Shown here piece by piece: positions 12,148 through 21,911 of a stretch of DNA of 64,000 nucleotides; the stretch's first letter is position 1; each line of letters starts with the position of its first letter. Position numbers and translations under genes: made by a program. This stretch comes from Actinernus sp. WN-2022 (lineage: Eukaryota; Cnidaria; Anthozoa; Actiniaria; Actinernidae): positions 133,815,022 through 133,879,021 of the forward strand of contig JAOWCC010001634.1 in NCBI GenBank assembly GCA_030867875.1, read 5' to 3'. Below the pieces are notes generated by a model, which saw nothing but the letters and a program-made list of their open reading frames with translations, had not been told where the DNA came from and searched no databases.

Positions 12148-13175
12148 GTAAGTTGGAATGCTGTTGTCTTGTACTCGACACTGATTGGCTCGAGTAACCG
12201 TAAGTTGGAATGCTATTGTCTTGTACTCGACACTGATTGGCTCGAGTAACCGTAAGTTGGAATGCTATTGTCTTGTACTCGACACTGATTGGCTCGAGTA
12301 ACCGTAAGTTGGAATGCTATTGTCTTGTACTCGACACTGATTGGCTCGAGTAACCGTAAGTTGAAATGCTATTGTCTTGTACTCGACACTGATTGACTCA
12401 AGTAACCGTAAGTTGAAATGCTATTGTCTTGTACTCGACACTGATTGGCTCGAGTAACCGTAAGTTGGAATGCTATTGTCTTGTACTCGACACTGATTGG
12501 CTCGAGTAACCGTAAGTTGGAATGCTATTGTCTTGTACTCGACACTGATTGGCTCAAGTAACGGTAAGTTGGAATGCTATTGTCTTGTACTCGACACTGA
12601 TTGGCTCGAGTAACCGTAAGTTGGAATGCTATTGTCTTGTACTCGACACTGATTGGCTCGAGTAACCGTAAGTTGAAATGCTATTGTCTTGTACTCGACA
12701 CTGATTGACTCAAGTAACCGTAAGTTGAAATGCTATTGTCTTGTACTCGACACTGATTGGCTCGAGTAACCGTAAGTTGGAATGCTATTGTCTTGTACTC
12801 GACACTGATTGGCTCGAGTAACCGTAAGTTGGAATGCTATTGTCTTGTACTCGACACTGATTGGCTCAAGTAACGGTAAGTTGGAATGCTATTGTCTTGT
12901 ACTCGACACTGATTGGCTCGAGTAACCGTAAGTTGGAATGCTATTGTCTTGTACTCGACACTGATTGGCTCGAGTAACCGTAAGTTGGAATGCTATTGTC
13001 TTGTACTCGACACTGATTGGCTCAAGTAACCGTAAGTTGGACTGCTATTGTCTTGTACTCGACACTGATTGGTTCGAGTAACCGTAAGTTGGAATGCTAT
13101 TGTCTTGTACTCGACACTGATTGGCTCAAGTAACCGTAAGTTGGAATGCTATTGTCTTGTACTCGACACTGATTG
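12148..13175. repeat. 52-bp satellite array with 6-unit (312-bp) higher-order repeat
   Basis: About 20 head-to-tail copies of a 52-bp unit (gtaagttggaatgctattg, tcttgtactcgacactg, attggctcgagtaacc). Variant units recur exactly 312 bp apart: gttgaaatg at 12,356 and 12,668, and ggctcaagtaacgg at 12,551 and 12,863. The array therefore grew by amplifying a 6-unit block. Each unit carries an inverted CCAAT box (ATTGG) and a CTCGAG or CTCAAG site. The array ends abruptly at 13,175. Confidence 0.95.
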
Positions 13176-13700
13176 GAATGCTTTGTTTTCGTTCTGCTGT
13201 CTGATTGGTTGCCGATTACAGTAGTCGCACAGTAACAGCCATGGAAAATGCAAGATCCACCGATCTTGCATTTTAAACTTAGTACTGAGTGACCAAACAA
13301 ACTATCATAAGTATTTGTGTGGTACGTACAAACTATCACAAACTATTGCTTTAAGATGTATGTTTAAGATTTTCAATGTATAGTAATGTGTGACAGAATC
13401 TAGCTTGCAATATTTTTGTAGCCGTAATTATTAAGTTTAACTCAGTTTTTTACAGTTATATATGCGGATCTTCATGTACATACGAAGTTTCATAAAATAA
13501 TACAGATAATTGTAGGTCAGTAAACGCTCAAAGCGTTTAGTCGACTCGAATAGTTTAGGTACATTTGATTTTGTTACAAATTGTATGTAATGATTCTTTC
13601 AGACCAACGGTAACGAGTCCGAAAACCAAAAACAATGAGTCTGTGAACAAGAATCAAATCAAACTTTGTCAGAATTTTAGCACTATACGAGCAGAGACTT

Positions 13701-13960
13701 CTTCAACTCCCCACGAAAAGCGAGAAGAAAAGAGGGCTCAGCTCTGCTGCATTCGTGTTGTTTTTGTCCAAGCTTCTGGACTTGTCAAGCCTGTTAAAAC
13801 TGGTTTATCAGCGTGCGGCTAATTTTTTTGTTTTAAGCTGATGACCAAACCTGAACCCACTGATATTTCAGAGTGACCGAGTGAGTGTGGGAACGAGAAA
13901 AAAAACACGAATGCTGCAGAGCCTTTCCCCTACTCGCTTATCGTGGGGAGTTGAAGAAAG
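13701..13960. mobile_element. Foldback MITE, about 260 bp
   Basis: The left end cttcaactccccacgaaaag pairs with the right end tatcgtggggagttgaagaa, and pairing continues inward through ctgctgcattcgtg / cacgaatgctgcag. It is non-coding. Confidence 0.7.
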
Positions 13961-14451
13961 TTCTCGCAAGGTACGTTATATTTGGCTGTTTGCGCCCTTG
14001 GGATAGGCTCGATTTCCAGTCGTGTCGGGGAAAGATGCGCCCGCGATCTCCCGCCGAAAGTACGACTGGACTCGTGGAGTTGCGATTGTTTGTTTTGACC
14101 AATCAGTGATCTGCCTTTAGGAATCGAACGGTCGTTATTCCCGTACTGATATTTTCGAACACTGAAATTAATTGTTTATTACTTTTCTTTTTAAATTGAA
14201 ATTATTATAGTACTTTGTAAATATATGATATTTATAGTGGTAAAAATAGACTAATGGGTATTAGTATAAACCAACTAGTGGACTATTAAATTCTGCATTC
14301 TGATTGGCTACCCTACTATAGGTCTATTTGTGATAGCCCATGGCAGAGAAAATCCGCACGCATTTTCATGAAATAATAAAAAAAATTCAACTTCAATTTG
14401 TTTCTTTCTATTATTTTCTACTGTCCGACTAGTTAGTTTATACATAGTTAA

Positions 14452-14715
14452 TAGAGTGGAATGGTTATGAAACCCAGCGACCTTCTTTGTTATATGTCTT
14501 TGTTAGCTTTTTTCAACCACTACCCTGCACAAAACACAATAGAAATTCCAATGTGTTAATCAATCAGCCAATAGAAACGTGTGAGTTCAGTCGTTCAGGG
14601 GACGCCAATGAACTATGACCCTGCACAATCTTTTGTCTTGCCCCTTCCAACATAAATCGCAGCGCCTTTGTTAGTCCCTTTGAAGTTTGCCGGGTTTCAT
14701 AACCATTCCACTCTA
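14452..14715. mobile_element. TTAA-flanked MITE (piggyBac-like), 264 bp
   Basis: Inverted termini TAGAGTGGAATGGTTATGAA / TTCATAACCATTCCACTCTA are bounded by TTAA at 14,448-14,451 and 14,716-14,719. The TIRs are about 30 bp (through the GAAACCC phrase). It is a different family from the foldbacks at 5,976 and 6,991, but the TTAA duplication again points to piggyBac-type mobilisation. Confidence 0.8.
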
Positions 14716-17106
14716 TTAACTATGGTTTATACTAAAACAATTAGACCTATCGCCCTCATGGGCTACGAGTTAAATAGCCCATGAGGCGCTGCGGGCTGCG
14801 GATCTAATTGTTAAATATATAATTAAATACGAAGGGTTGCACGCGCAAATATGTAATAAAAATTAATTCACGAAAATAAATAGTGCATGTGCAGTTGAGA
14901 TGCACGCGATTCAGGACTCGAAAAATTCACGCGTTCCGCACGCATGGTGCTCCGCCCGCGATGAGCTCTGCTATTAATTGTTTCATGACTTGTTTCATGC
15001 GTTATGGTGTAATGAGTATACATGGAAGTACATTGTTTATGAACACGTTAAATACCCATGTGTCGTTTACCATCGTCTGCCGACCGACCCAATTTTATGA
15101 GAGTAAATAAAAAATAACCATCTCTTTTCCGAGCGAGTCTTCAAGCTGACTTAGTAAACAGGCTTTACTTGGTTCCACAGCTCCTACTTTTTAACCCGAC
15201 CGAGTAAACGAAACATTTTATTGGGATGACCTAAGTACATTCCTGGGTCGGACCCAGGGGGTCCGAATTCTATTGTATTTTTATAGCAATTCATGTGTTG
15301 CCTACATGAAGGGACCACCTTGGACAGGTATGGGGTTTATAAAAGGAGTAACTTTGGCATTCTTCCATTCCTGAGGAACACAACGTGTTGCCAACGATAG
15401 ATTGACGATGAATATACGACATGACATCTGAAAAGTGCGTAGTGCCGGAATGCCGTCAAGGCCAGTACTCTGAGGGTTTTAGTGACAGCTGCTCATAAAT
15501 GAAGCTAGAGTTTACTGGATTTAAGTGAAATACTATATCGAGGCTGAACCGGCTGATGCGTTACTGTTGTAGAAATCCGTTGAACAAACAGTGATAAAGG
15601 AGGTGCAAATGGCGTTGGTAATATCAAATTTGTTTGAAAGGACATGACTGCCCGACTTAATTGGGCCCGAAGAATCCTCAGATGTTCGCGACTTGGAGCA
15701 CTGTCTTGATGGTTTTCCAAAAGTTATTTGGCTTGTCCGAATTTTCTTCAATCGATGTGCGGTTATAATAAGCTTTGGTACCCATTCTCGTTCCAGTGCC
15801 TCCCGCCATTACTGAGAATGCTGCGAGCATGTGCAGTTTCAATGTCCTAGAATCTAGGACATGCGTTTTCGTGTCTTACCAGAGCCTCCGATTTTTCAGT
15901 TAGCAGAAGAGGCACTGGGAACGAGAAACCTTATCACCGCGGCAAAACGTCATTTTTGATGAGCCGGTCGCGCGCGCCTCTAGTTTCCCGCCGAAACTAA
16001 AGAAAACGGAGGCAATCGCCCCTGTTTCTAATTTTAAGTAGTATGTATATTTACGTGAAATGTTTCACGAAAACAGAAAAACTACATAAAAGCTAAGGTT
16101 CAGACTTTCATAGGTCGAAGGCGTTCTTTCAGCCAGCGGAGTACAACGTTTTGCCGCAAATGTGTCTTACGTGTGACTTGGGTCGCGGCTGCCGTACACT
16201 GCAATCTGCAAGGAAATCTAGTAATGATTTAGCTCGGGCTATAGTGGGAGAAGAATGCGGTGCTTTACCAGAAACAGTTTTGAGCGGAGAAATTTTCAGA
16301 GCTCTGGACTGGGCTATAGGTCTCGCTTTCTCGGAGAATCGTAGCGATTCGCCTTATGATTTTAAATGGAGACCGGTACCACTCTCCAGCGATCGTAGCG
16401 ATCAAAATAGGGCTGAGAGAAAGAGTCGGCTGTTTTCTCAGGTTACCATCAAAACATTTCAAGATAAAAGAAATACCAAATCTCAGCTATTAACAATAGT
16501 TTATATGTGTTTTTTTTTGTCTTTAACAACCTCTTTATTTTCTTTAATAAATTTTACAAAGTTACACATCTACTAACACTGAATTATACACAAAATAACT
16601 AAAACTAAAAGCATACTCAAATTTACGCTTCGTTTTTCTAATTACTTATTTATTGCCATTAGAATTGTGTTCCATTTCTTATAATGTGAAAGGAGTTTAT
16701 TTCTTTTTTTGGCGATTTTTAATTCAATTTTTTCTGAGTTTCTTAATAAGTTCTTCAGTAAAAAGAGTAAAAGACGGATTTTTTTCCCTCTAGCTTTGCA
16801 AAGACACATTTTATATTCTAAAATTATATAATTTATAACTTGAACATCTACACCTAAAATTATATTTACTATATTGGACTCTGGCAACTTAATATTGACA
16901 GTTTCAAGCCAAGTTCTAATTTCAAAAGTTTTTTGACTCAATAGTTTCGTAATACGTTTGGCAGAACGAACAGTTTGGATTACTACTAATTTTAAAACGA
17001 AACAAATCATAATTAAGAAATAAACAATTATTTAGAATACGGTATTGAAAATACCTAGAATATGCAGCAATTGAAGGCGTGTAAATTTTGTTATACACAG
17101 ACTTCC

Positions 17107-17583
17107 AATTAAGTAATGGTCCAGATAAGAACTGTAGTATAATCCATTGTTCTGCGGCAATGAGCCTCTCCCTCATACGATTTTGCTTGAATATGCCTTA
17201 AGTGCTTTAGGAGGTATCTACAGTACAAACCACGTCTCGAAAATAAATATTTTTTGTTTGCTATTGGCTCTTTTTCTGTGAAAACGCAAAGAAACCACCA
17301 TCCAGCCAATCGGATATAGAGGAAAACAGAGGATTTTTCAATCGCAAATTTGAGAACTTTCCCCACACACGATATTCTTCGAAATTAAACCATAGTTAGT
17401 TTGATCAAAAATAAATTCAAACCACAAAATAATATCGAATGAAAATGCATTATTTCGATGGGTTTCTATTGAATTTATAAGTATCAACCAATGAAATTAC
17501 GAGAAAGAATAATAGAAAATTAACACCTTTTAACATTCCTTGCCGTAGACACTACAGTTCTTATCTGGACCATTTACTTAATT
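17107..17583. mobile_element. Insertion in the LINE flanked by a 31-bp inverted duplication
   Basis: LINE sequence reading aattaagtaatggtccag...aactgtag at 17,107-17,137 reappears inverted at 17,552-17,583. The roughly 410 bp between them are foreign and resemble 44,902-45,294: shared starts attgttctgcggcaatga / attgttccgcggcaatga and shared ends aatagaaaattaacacc...cattccttgccgt / aatagaaaaattaacat...cattcctggccgt. It looks like a short non-autonomous element inserted with a local inverted duplication of its target. Confidence 0.6.
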
Positions 17584-19576
17584 ACAAATCCTGGTTCAAT
17601 AATCCGTTTAGATATATTATCTTGTCAATTAGGTGACTTAAACTTTTTTATCAATTAAACATATATAAGATATATAAGCTTCGTGTTTCTTATGTTATCT
17701 ATGGCAATACCTTTTCACCACCCCTTAGAACTTTCTCCGGCACAATTATATCTTGATGTGGTATGATCGATGCTTTTAAAAGAACTTTCCAATCATATGG
17801 CAAAGAGTGCACAATGCTCGCCCAGCTCATAAAATCCTTAGTATCTTGTAACCCTTTCTGTTTAACAGTCTCCCATTTAAATTCCCCATTTTCATTAACC
17901 ATATCAACTATCCTATTTATACGGCATCGTGCCATTCTCTCGTAATATACTGATCTCTTATTAATTGTTATGTAAACGTTGTTCCACAAAGTTTCTTGAA
18001 GAACCTCGTGCAAATCCATAGTTTTGAAATCTTTCTTACAAAATTCGGCCCAGCACTTTATAATAGATTTATAAAAATCTGGAATATCAAATGGGATTGT
18101 CTCCTTATCGAAGTTAACACTTATAGCCCTCGTACCACCTATTCTTTCTAAATAGGAGCACGGAATATCTTTCCATGCGGCTTTCTCACTACCCAACAAA
18201 GAGCAGGACCATTTTACTCTGTTTGCTTGAACTAACAATGAGAAATCTGGAACTTTCAAATCCCCTACTTCGTAACTTCCAATTAATGTTTGATTAAAGT
18301 TGCACAACACTCGATGTTGATTATTACTATAGATTAACTTCTTATTATATGAATAAAAAAATCCTAAAATCTTTAGACCGCTTTCCTCAAAATCAACTAA
18401 TTTAAAGTCTTTATAACTATCATTGCCTGACCCCAGCCACCCTATCTCTGATTTTTAAAATTAATATTTAAAGAAGAATATAATCTAAATTTATCTAATA
18501 CTTCTAATGTTTTTTCAAGTGAACGAATATTTTTAAGAAAAAAACGTAGTATCATCTGCAAATAAAACAAGTTTTCGGCTCAATCCATTTGGAAGCTCAA
18601 TGCCCTCTATCTCCTCACAATTTCTTATCTTTAAGGCCATAATCTCGATTACCAAAATAAAAATGTACGGTGAAATGGGATCGCCTTGCTTTGTTCCCCT
18701 CAACATGGGGAACAAATTCGTAGCTGTACCATTGTTGTTAACACAGCCCTGATTACCTTCTAACAACACTTTAACCCACTTAATAAAACTCTCACCAAAT
18801 CCAAATTTCTTAAGCACTGCAGTTATAAATGAATGTTCAATTGAATCGAATGCTTTTTCGAAATCCGCCGCAAATAAAATTGTAGGTATATTTTTAGATT
18901 TCGCGTAAAACAAGGGATCATCAATAATTCTAATTGGTTCCTCTATACTTCTACCCTTCACAAACGCGGCCTGATCTAAATGTACAAGAAATGGGAGAAC
19001 AGGTGTCATCCTATTGCTCAAAGCTTTACTACACATTTTAACATCTACGTTGATTAAACTAATTAGGCGCCAAGAATCAATATATACCTATGTCTTTTTC
19101 AAGCAAAATAAAAATAATCTGTCTTTGGGCAGTAAAGAGCAAACCATATCTATACCCGTCGTTCAGACAGTTGACCAAATCATGGTTTATTTCAAACCAT
19201 AAAGAAACATACAATTCTTTCGTTAATCCGTCCATTCCTGGAGTTTTTGAAGGTCCCACTGATTTGGTTAACACTATCGTAACACTCTTTAATAGTAATT
19301 TCGCCTTCACATGCTTCCCTATCTTCCTCTATTAATCGAGGAGTATTCAACTCAGCTAGAAATTCCATGCACTGCGCCTCAGATTTTCCTGATTTTTGTT
19401 GGAAATATATGAACCAAAATGCTTTTTTATCTCTCTCTTTTATCACTTCTAATTTATTTCTTAACGTGCGTTTTTGACTTATTCCTCTTCTCTAACGTTA
19501 AAAAATACTTTGTATTTTTCTCACCATCTTTCGATCTGATAATAATACCTTCCGTTATATAATTACTCAATCCTTC

Positions 19577-19748
19577 CAGGCGCGGATCCAGAAAAAAATC
19601 TGACCGGTTTCCGACTTCCCAACTCAAAACTCCAAAATTGGAAATTTTACTGAACCCCCCTCCCCCCCCCCCCCCCCTCCCCCCTCGAAATTTGGAAATT
19701 TTGACCGGTTTCCGTAAACCGTTGTAAATCGGTCTGGATCCGCGCCTG
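19577..19748. mobile_element. Small MITE with CAGGCGCGGATCC termini
   Basis: A 172-bp element within the LINE begins CAGGCGCGGATCCAGA and ends TCTGGATCCGCGCCTG. Its internal parts also pair (tctgaccggtttccg / ttgaccggtttccg lie in direct order and gaaatttgg blocks flank the centre). A poly-C tract occupies about 19,657-19,682. It interrupts the LINE coding frame. Confidence 0.85.
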
Positions 19749-20865
19749 CATGAGCCTTCTGATTCTTTAACCAAATTATCATGCTCTGCTACTTTATTCT
19801 CTTCCGACTCCCATCCTTTTACATTCTATATATCAGTCGGAAATCTGTTTCTCAATATCTTGGTATAAGCTTTTACGATTTTTTGCCAACAATTTTGAAA
19901 ACTTATAGAAAATTTCCGTATTTCATATTTAATCAGCTCCCATCATAACTGTGGGTTAAATATCCCTTCTTGATTTAGAGTAGTTTTAAATATATGCAAT
20001 TCTTCTTTCAATCCTGCTACAAATTCCTTATTTTCAATGAACGACGAGTTATTAAACTTCCAAAAAGAACGGCCTTTCGCTTCTTCCTCGAGACTTTTAA
20101 TTTTCAAAATAATCGCAGAGTGGTCAGTTGCCGGGGCTATAATAATATCACTATCCTCAATCGTAGATTGGAGTTCATTTGAAACGAGAAAGAAGTCCAG
20201 TCTACGATGAAGCACCTGTTTAGTACTGCGCAAACCCTGTGCTTTACCACGCCATGTTTTACCGATGGATTTCTAATCCTCCATATATCGCATTAATCAA
20301 ATTCAAGCATAATTGTATCTATCGTTTCCACCGAGCTTGTTTTAAGTGTTGGATTACCACCATGAGAATCAAGATCTATATCAAAAATAAAGTTGAAGTC
20401 ACCTCCCCAAATAAAAGACGTATCAACTGGATAGTCCAAAAAAGTAATTCTATTGGAAATTTCCTTGAAAAATTCCACCTGACTATTCTCGATGTTCGGG
20501 GAATAAGAATTTATTAATAGCAAGTTTTGACCCTGTATTTCGCAAAAACTATAACAAACCTACCCTCCGCATCTCTTTCTTGAGAGCCGATTATTTTATA
20601 ATTTATTTTATAATTTAAGTTATCACCACAAATGATACTCTGTTCCTTTACTTTGCGAGTTTCCGTGAGACATCATTATTTCTCCCTTTATTCTGTTGGA
20701 CCACTCAATTTCCACCTCACGAGAGGAATGCGTCTCTTGCAAAAATGTAACGCCATAGTTCCCTTTATGTTTACTTATCCAGTTGTATAATTTTCTAAAT
20801 TTTGTATAATCACGCAAACCCCGAACATTTAGAGAAATTAAACTAAAATTCATGGAACTCGCCAT

Positions 20866-21487
20866 AACATAATTTTTTTATAATAATAACAAATTCAATA
20901 TTGTATTAGCGAAAATATGAGTAATATATAGCAATAAATAAAACAAGTACATACGAAAAAAGGCAAAAAAAATATTACATTGAAATTATAAATAACAGTA
21001 TATATGTATATATGGTTATCCAAGGTCCCGGAGCAGCGATTTTTTTTAACAGGGGTCTAGTGTTTTTAAGCAGGGAAAAGACTGTTATTTAACAAGGGAA
21101 ATGTTAAATGCCCCGCTAAATGTCGCGGGGGTACGTCGGGAGTGGTTTCAATTGACTGGTGCACACGCGTTGTTAAGGAGTAGTGAAACTCACCTTTTCA
21201 ACTTTCTGTAAAACAAAACTACAAAAATCACACCCTGAGATCGAAGAGAAATACCATGTGAATGTATCTTTGCCGGCATCCTTCATCAAAATTGTCTCAA
21301 AGTGTCTCCGGTATATTTGTCAAGCATACTCTGAGTAGTTATTTTTGTATTTCGTCATGGGAAAGTTTATCATTTGGGGATTGACAGTGCCCATTTACAT
21401 CGTATACTGCGTAGTTTTTTTTAAGCATCTCTGGTTTCCTTTCATCGAAGCGCAAGTTTTTCATCCACGGTCCAAGTCACGCGAGAG
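20866..21487. other. AT-rich LINE upstream region and left flank of the polintovirus
   Basis: Positions 20,866-21,010 are very AT-rich and probably continue the decayed LINE upstream. Positions 21,020-21,487 are ordinary intergenic sequence with no recognised gene. The last five bases, GAGAG (21,483-21,487 region), are the left copy of the presumed target duplication. Confidence 0.45.
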
Positions 21488-21785
21488 AGTAGTATAGCCG
21501 GAGTCAGATAAATACCACTTTTTCTTGTACAAGAAAACTCAAAAAGTTGAATGTTATGGACGCCTTGTTTTCTTGCACAAGGGGCGTCATAAAGCGAATT
21601 CAGAAATCCACTTCATGACGCCCCTTGTGCAAGAAAAAAGGCGTCCATACCATTACAACTTTTTAAGTTTTTCTTGCACAACAAAAAGTTGTATTTATCT
21701 GACTCCGGCTATACTACTAGGGGTAACTAAGGGTCATTCAAAGTGTCACTAGACATTCTTGTACATAAAATCCAACTTGATAATC
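21488..21785. repeat. Left terminal inverted repeat, outer 231 bp palindromic
   Basis: The sequence matches the inverse of 37,034-37,331 nearly base for base. Its outer part, 21,488-21,718, is itself a near-perfect palindrome: AGTAGTATAGCCGGAGTCAG at one end and CTGACTCCGGCTATACTACT at the other, with the centre near 21,603. The non-palindromic remainder (ctaggggtaactaagggtc to about 21,785) is shared with the right repeat. The 75-codon frame inside is a by-product of the repeat and not a gene. Confidence 0.92.
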
Positions 21786-21905
21786 CTATTAGAGATATGA
21801 TTACATATAGTTATATCGACATCGATCGCTCTGCAACAGCCTTACACCTAGAAATCTAAATTTGGAGTATCTGTTAAAGCTATCCTAATATATAGTTGTA
21901 TCGAA
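21776..21905 (+). promoter_or_regulatory. Two copies of an inward-facing promoter-like module upstream of the polymerase
   Basis: A module of about 50 bp (TTGAGTATCTGTTARAG, then ATGATTATTATA-like, then TATATCGA) occurs at about 21,776-21,828 (diverged) and at 21,862-21,905 (gagtatctgttaaagc, taatatatagttg, tatcga). The second copy ends 7 bp before the polymerase ATG at 21,912. The same module precedes the two minus-strand genes at the other end of the element. It is a plausible early promoter; no TATA spacing has been tested. Confidence 0.5.
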
Positions 21906-21911
21906 GGAAGA

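Larger units (their letters stand above)
13176..16600. other. Gene-less repeat-rich stretch
   Basis: No gene is recognised. It holds a foldback at 13,701-13,960, a TTAA-flanked MITE at 14,452-14,715, and a short inverted pair near 15,795-15,930 (attctcgttccagtgcctc / gaggcactgggaacgagaa). CpG-rich patches occur near 13,980-14,090 and 15,950-16,010. The latter shares a phrase with 6,610-6,690 (tttcccgccgaaactaaagaaaac in inverse), another dispersed repeat. Confidence 0.5.
16642..20865 (-). pseudogene. Degenerate L1/Tx1-like non-LTR retrotransposon ORF2 (endonuclease, reverse transcriptase, zf-RVT)
   Basis: Read on the minus strand, fragments occur in the expected order but in different frames. 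An APE-type endonuclease starts at 20,865 (SLNVRGLRD, FLQETHSS), continues with a WGGDFNF block near 20,400, and ends with LDFFLVS and TDHSAI near 20,100. Next come GEKNTKYFLTLEKRN near 19,500 and PGMDGLTKELY near 19,230. Reverse transcriptase motifs follow: FEKAFDSIEHSF, RGTKQGDPISPYIF and the catalytic FADDTTFF (19,036-18,533). The L1-type C-terminal region is at 18,310-17,699 and a zf-RVT-like block (NPNCSFC) near 16,970. The QGDPIS and FADD forms and the order favour the L1/Tx1 group over CR1 or L2. Frameshifts, a MITE at 19,577 and an insertion at 17.14-17.55 kb make it inactive. Confidence 0.88.

Noticed and set aside
12148..13175. Regular repeats resembling a CRISPR array
   Set aside because: The 52-bp units are directly adjacent without unique spacers and this is animal DNA; it is a tandem satellite.
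21525..21752. 75-codon frame found in both terminal repeats of the polintovirus
   Set aside because: It reads through the palindromic terminal repeat, so two identical copies are expected; there is no start context, domain or promoter.
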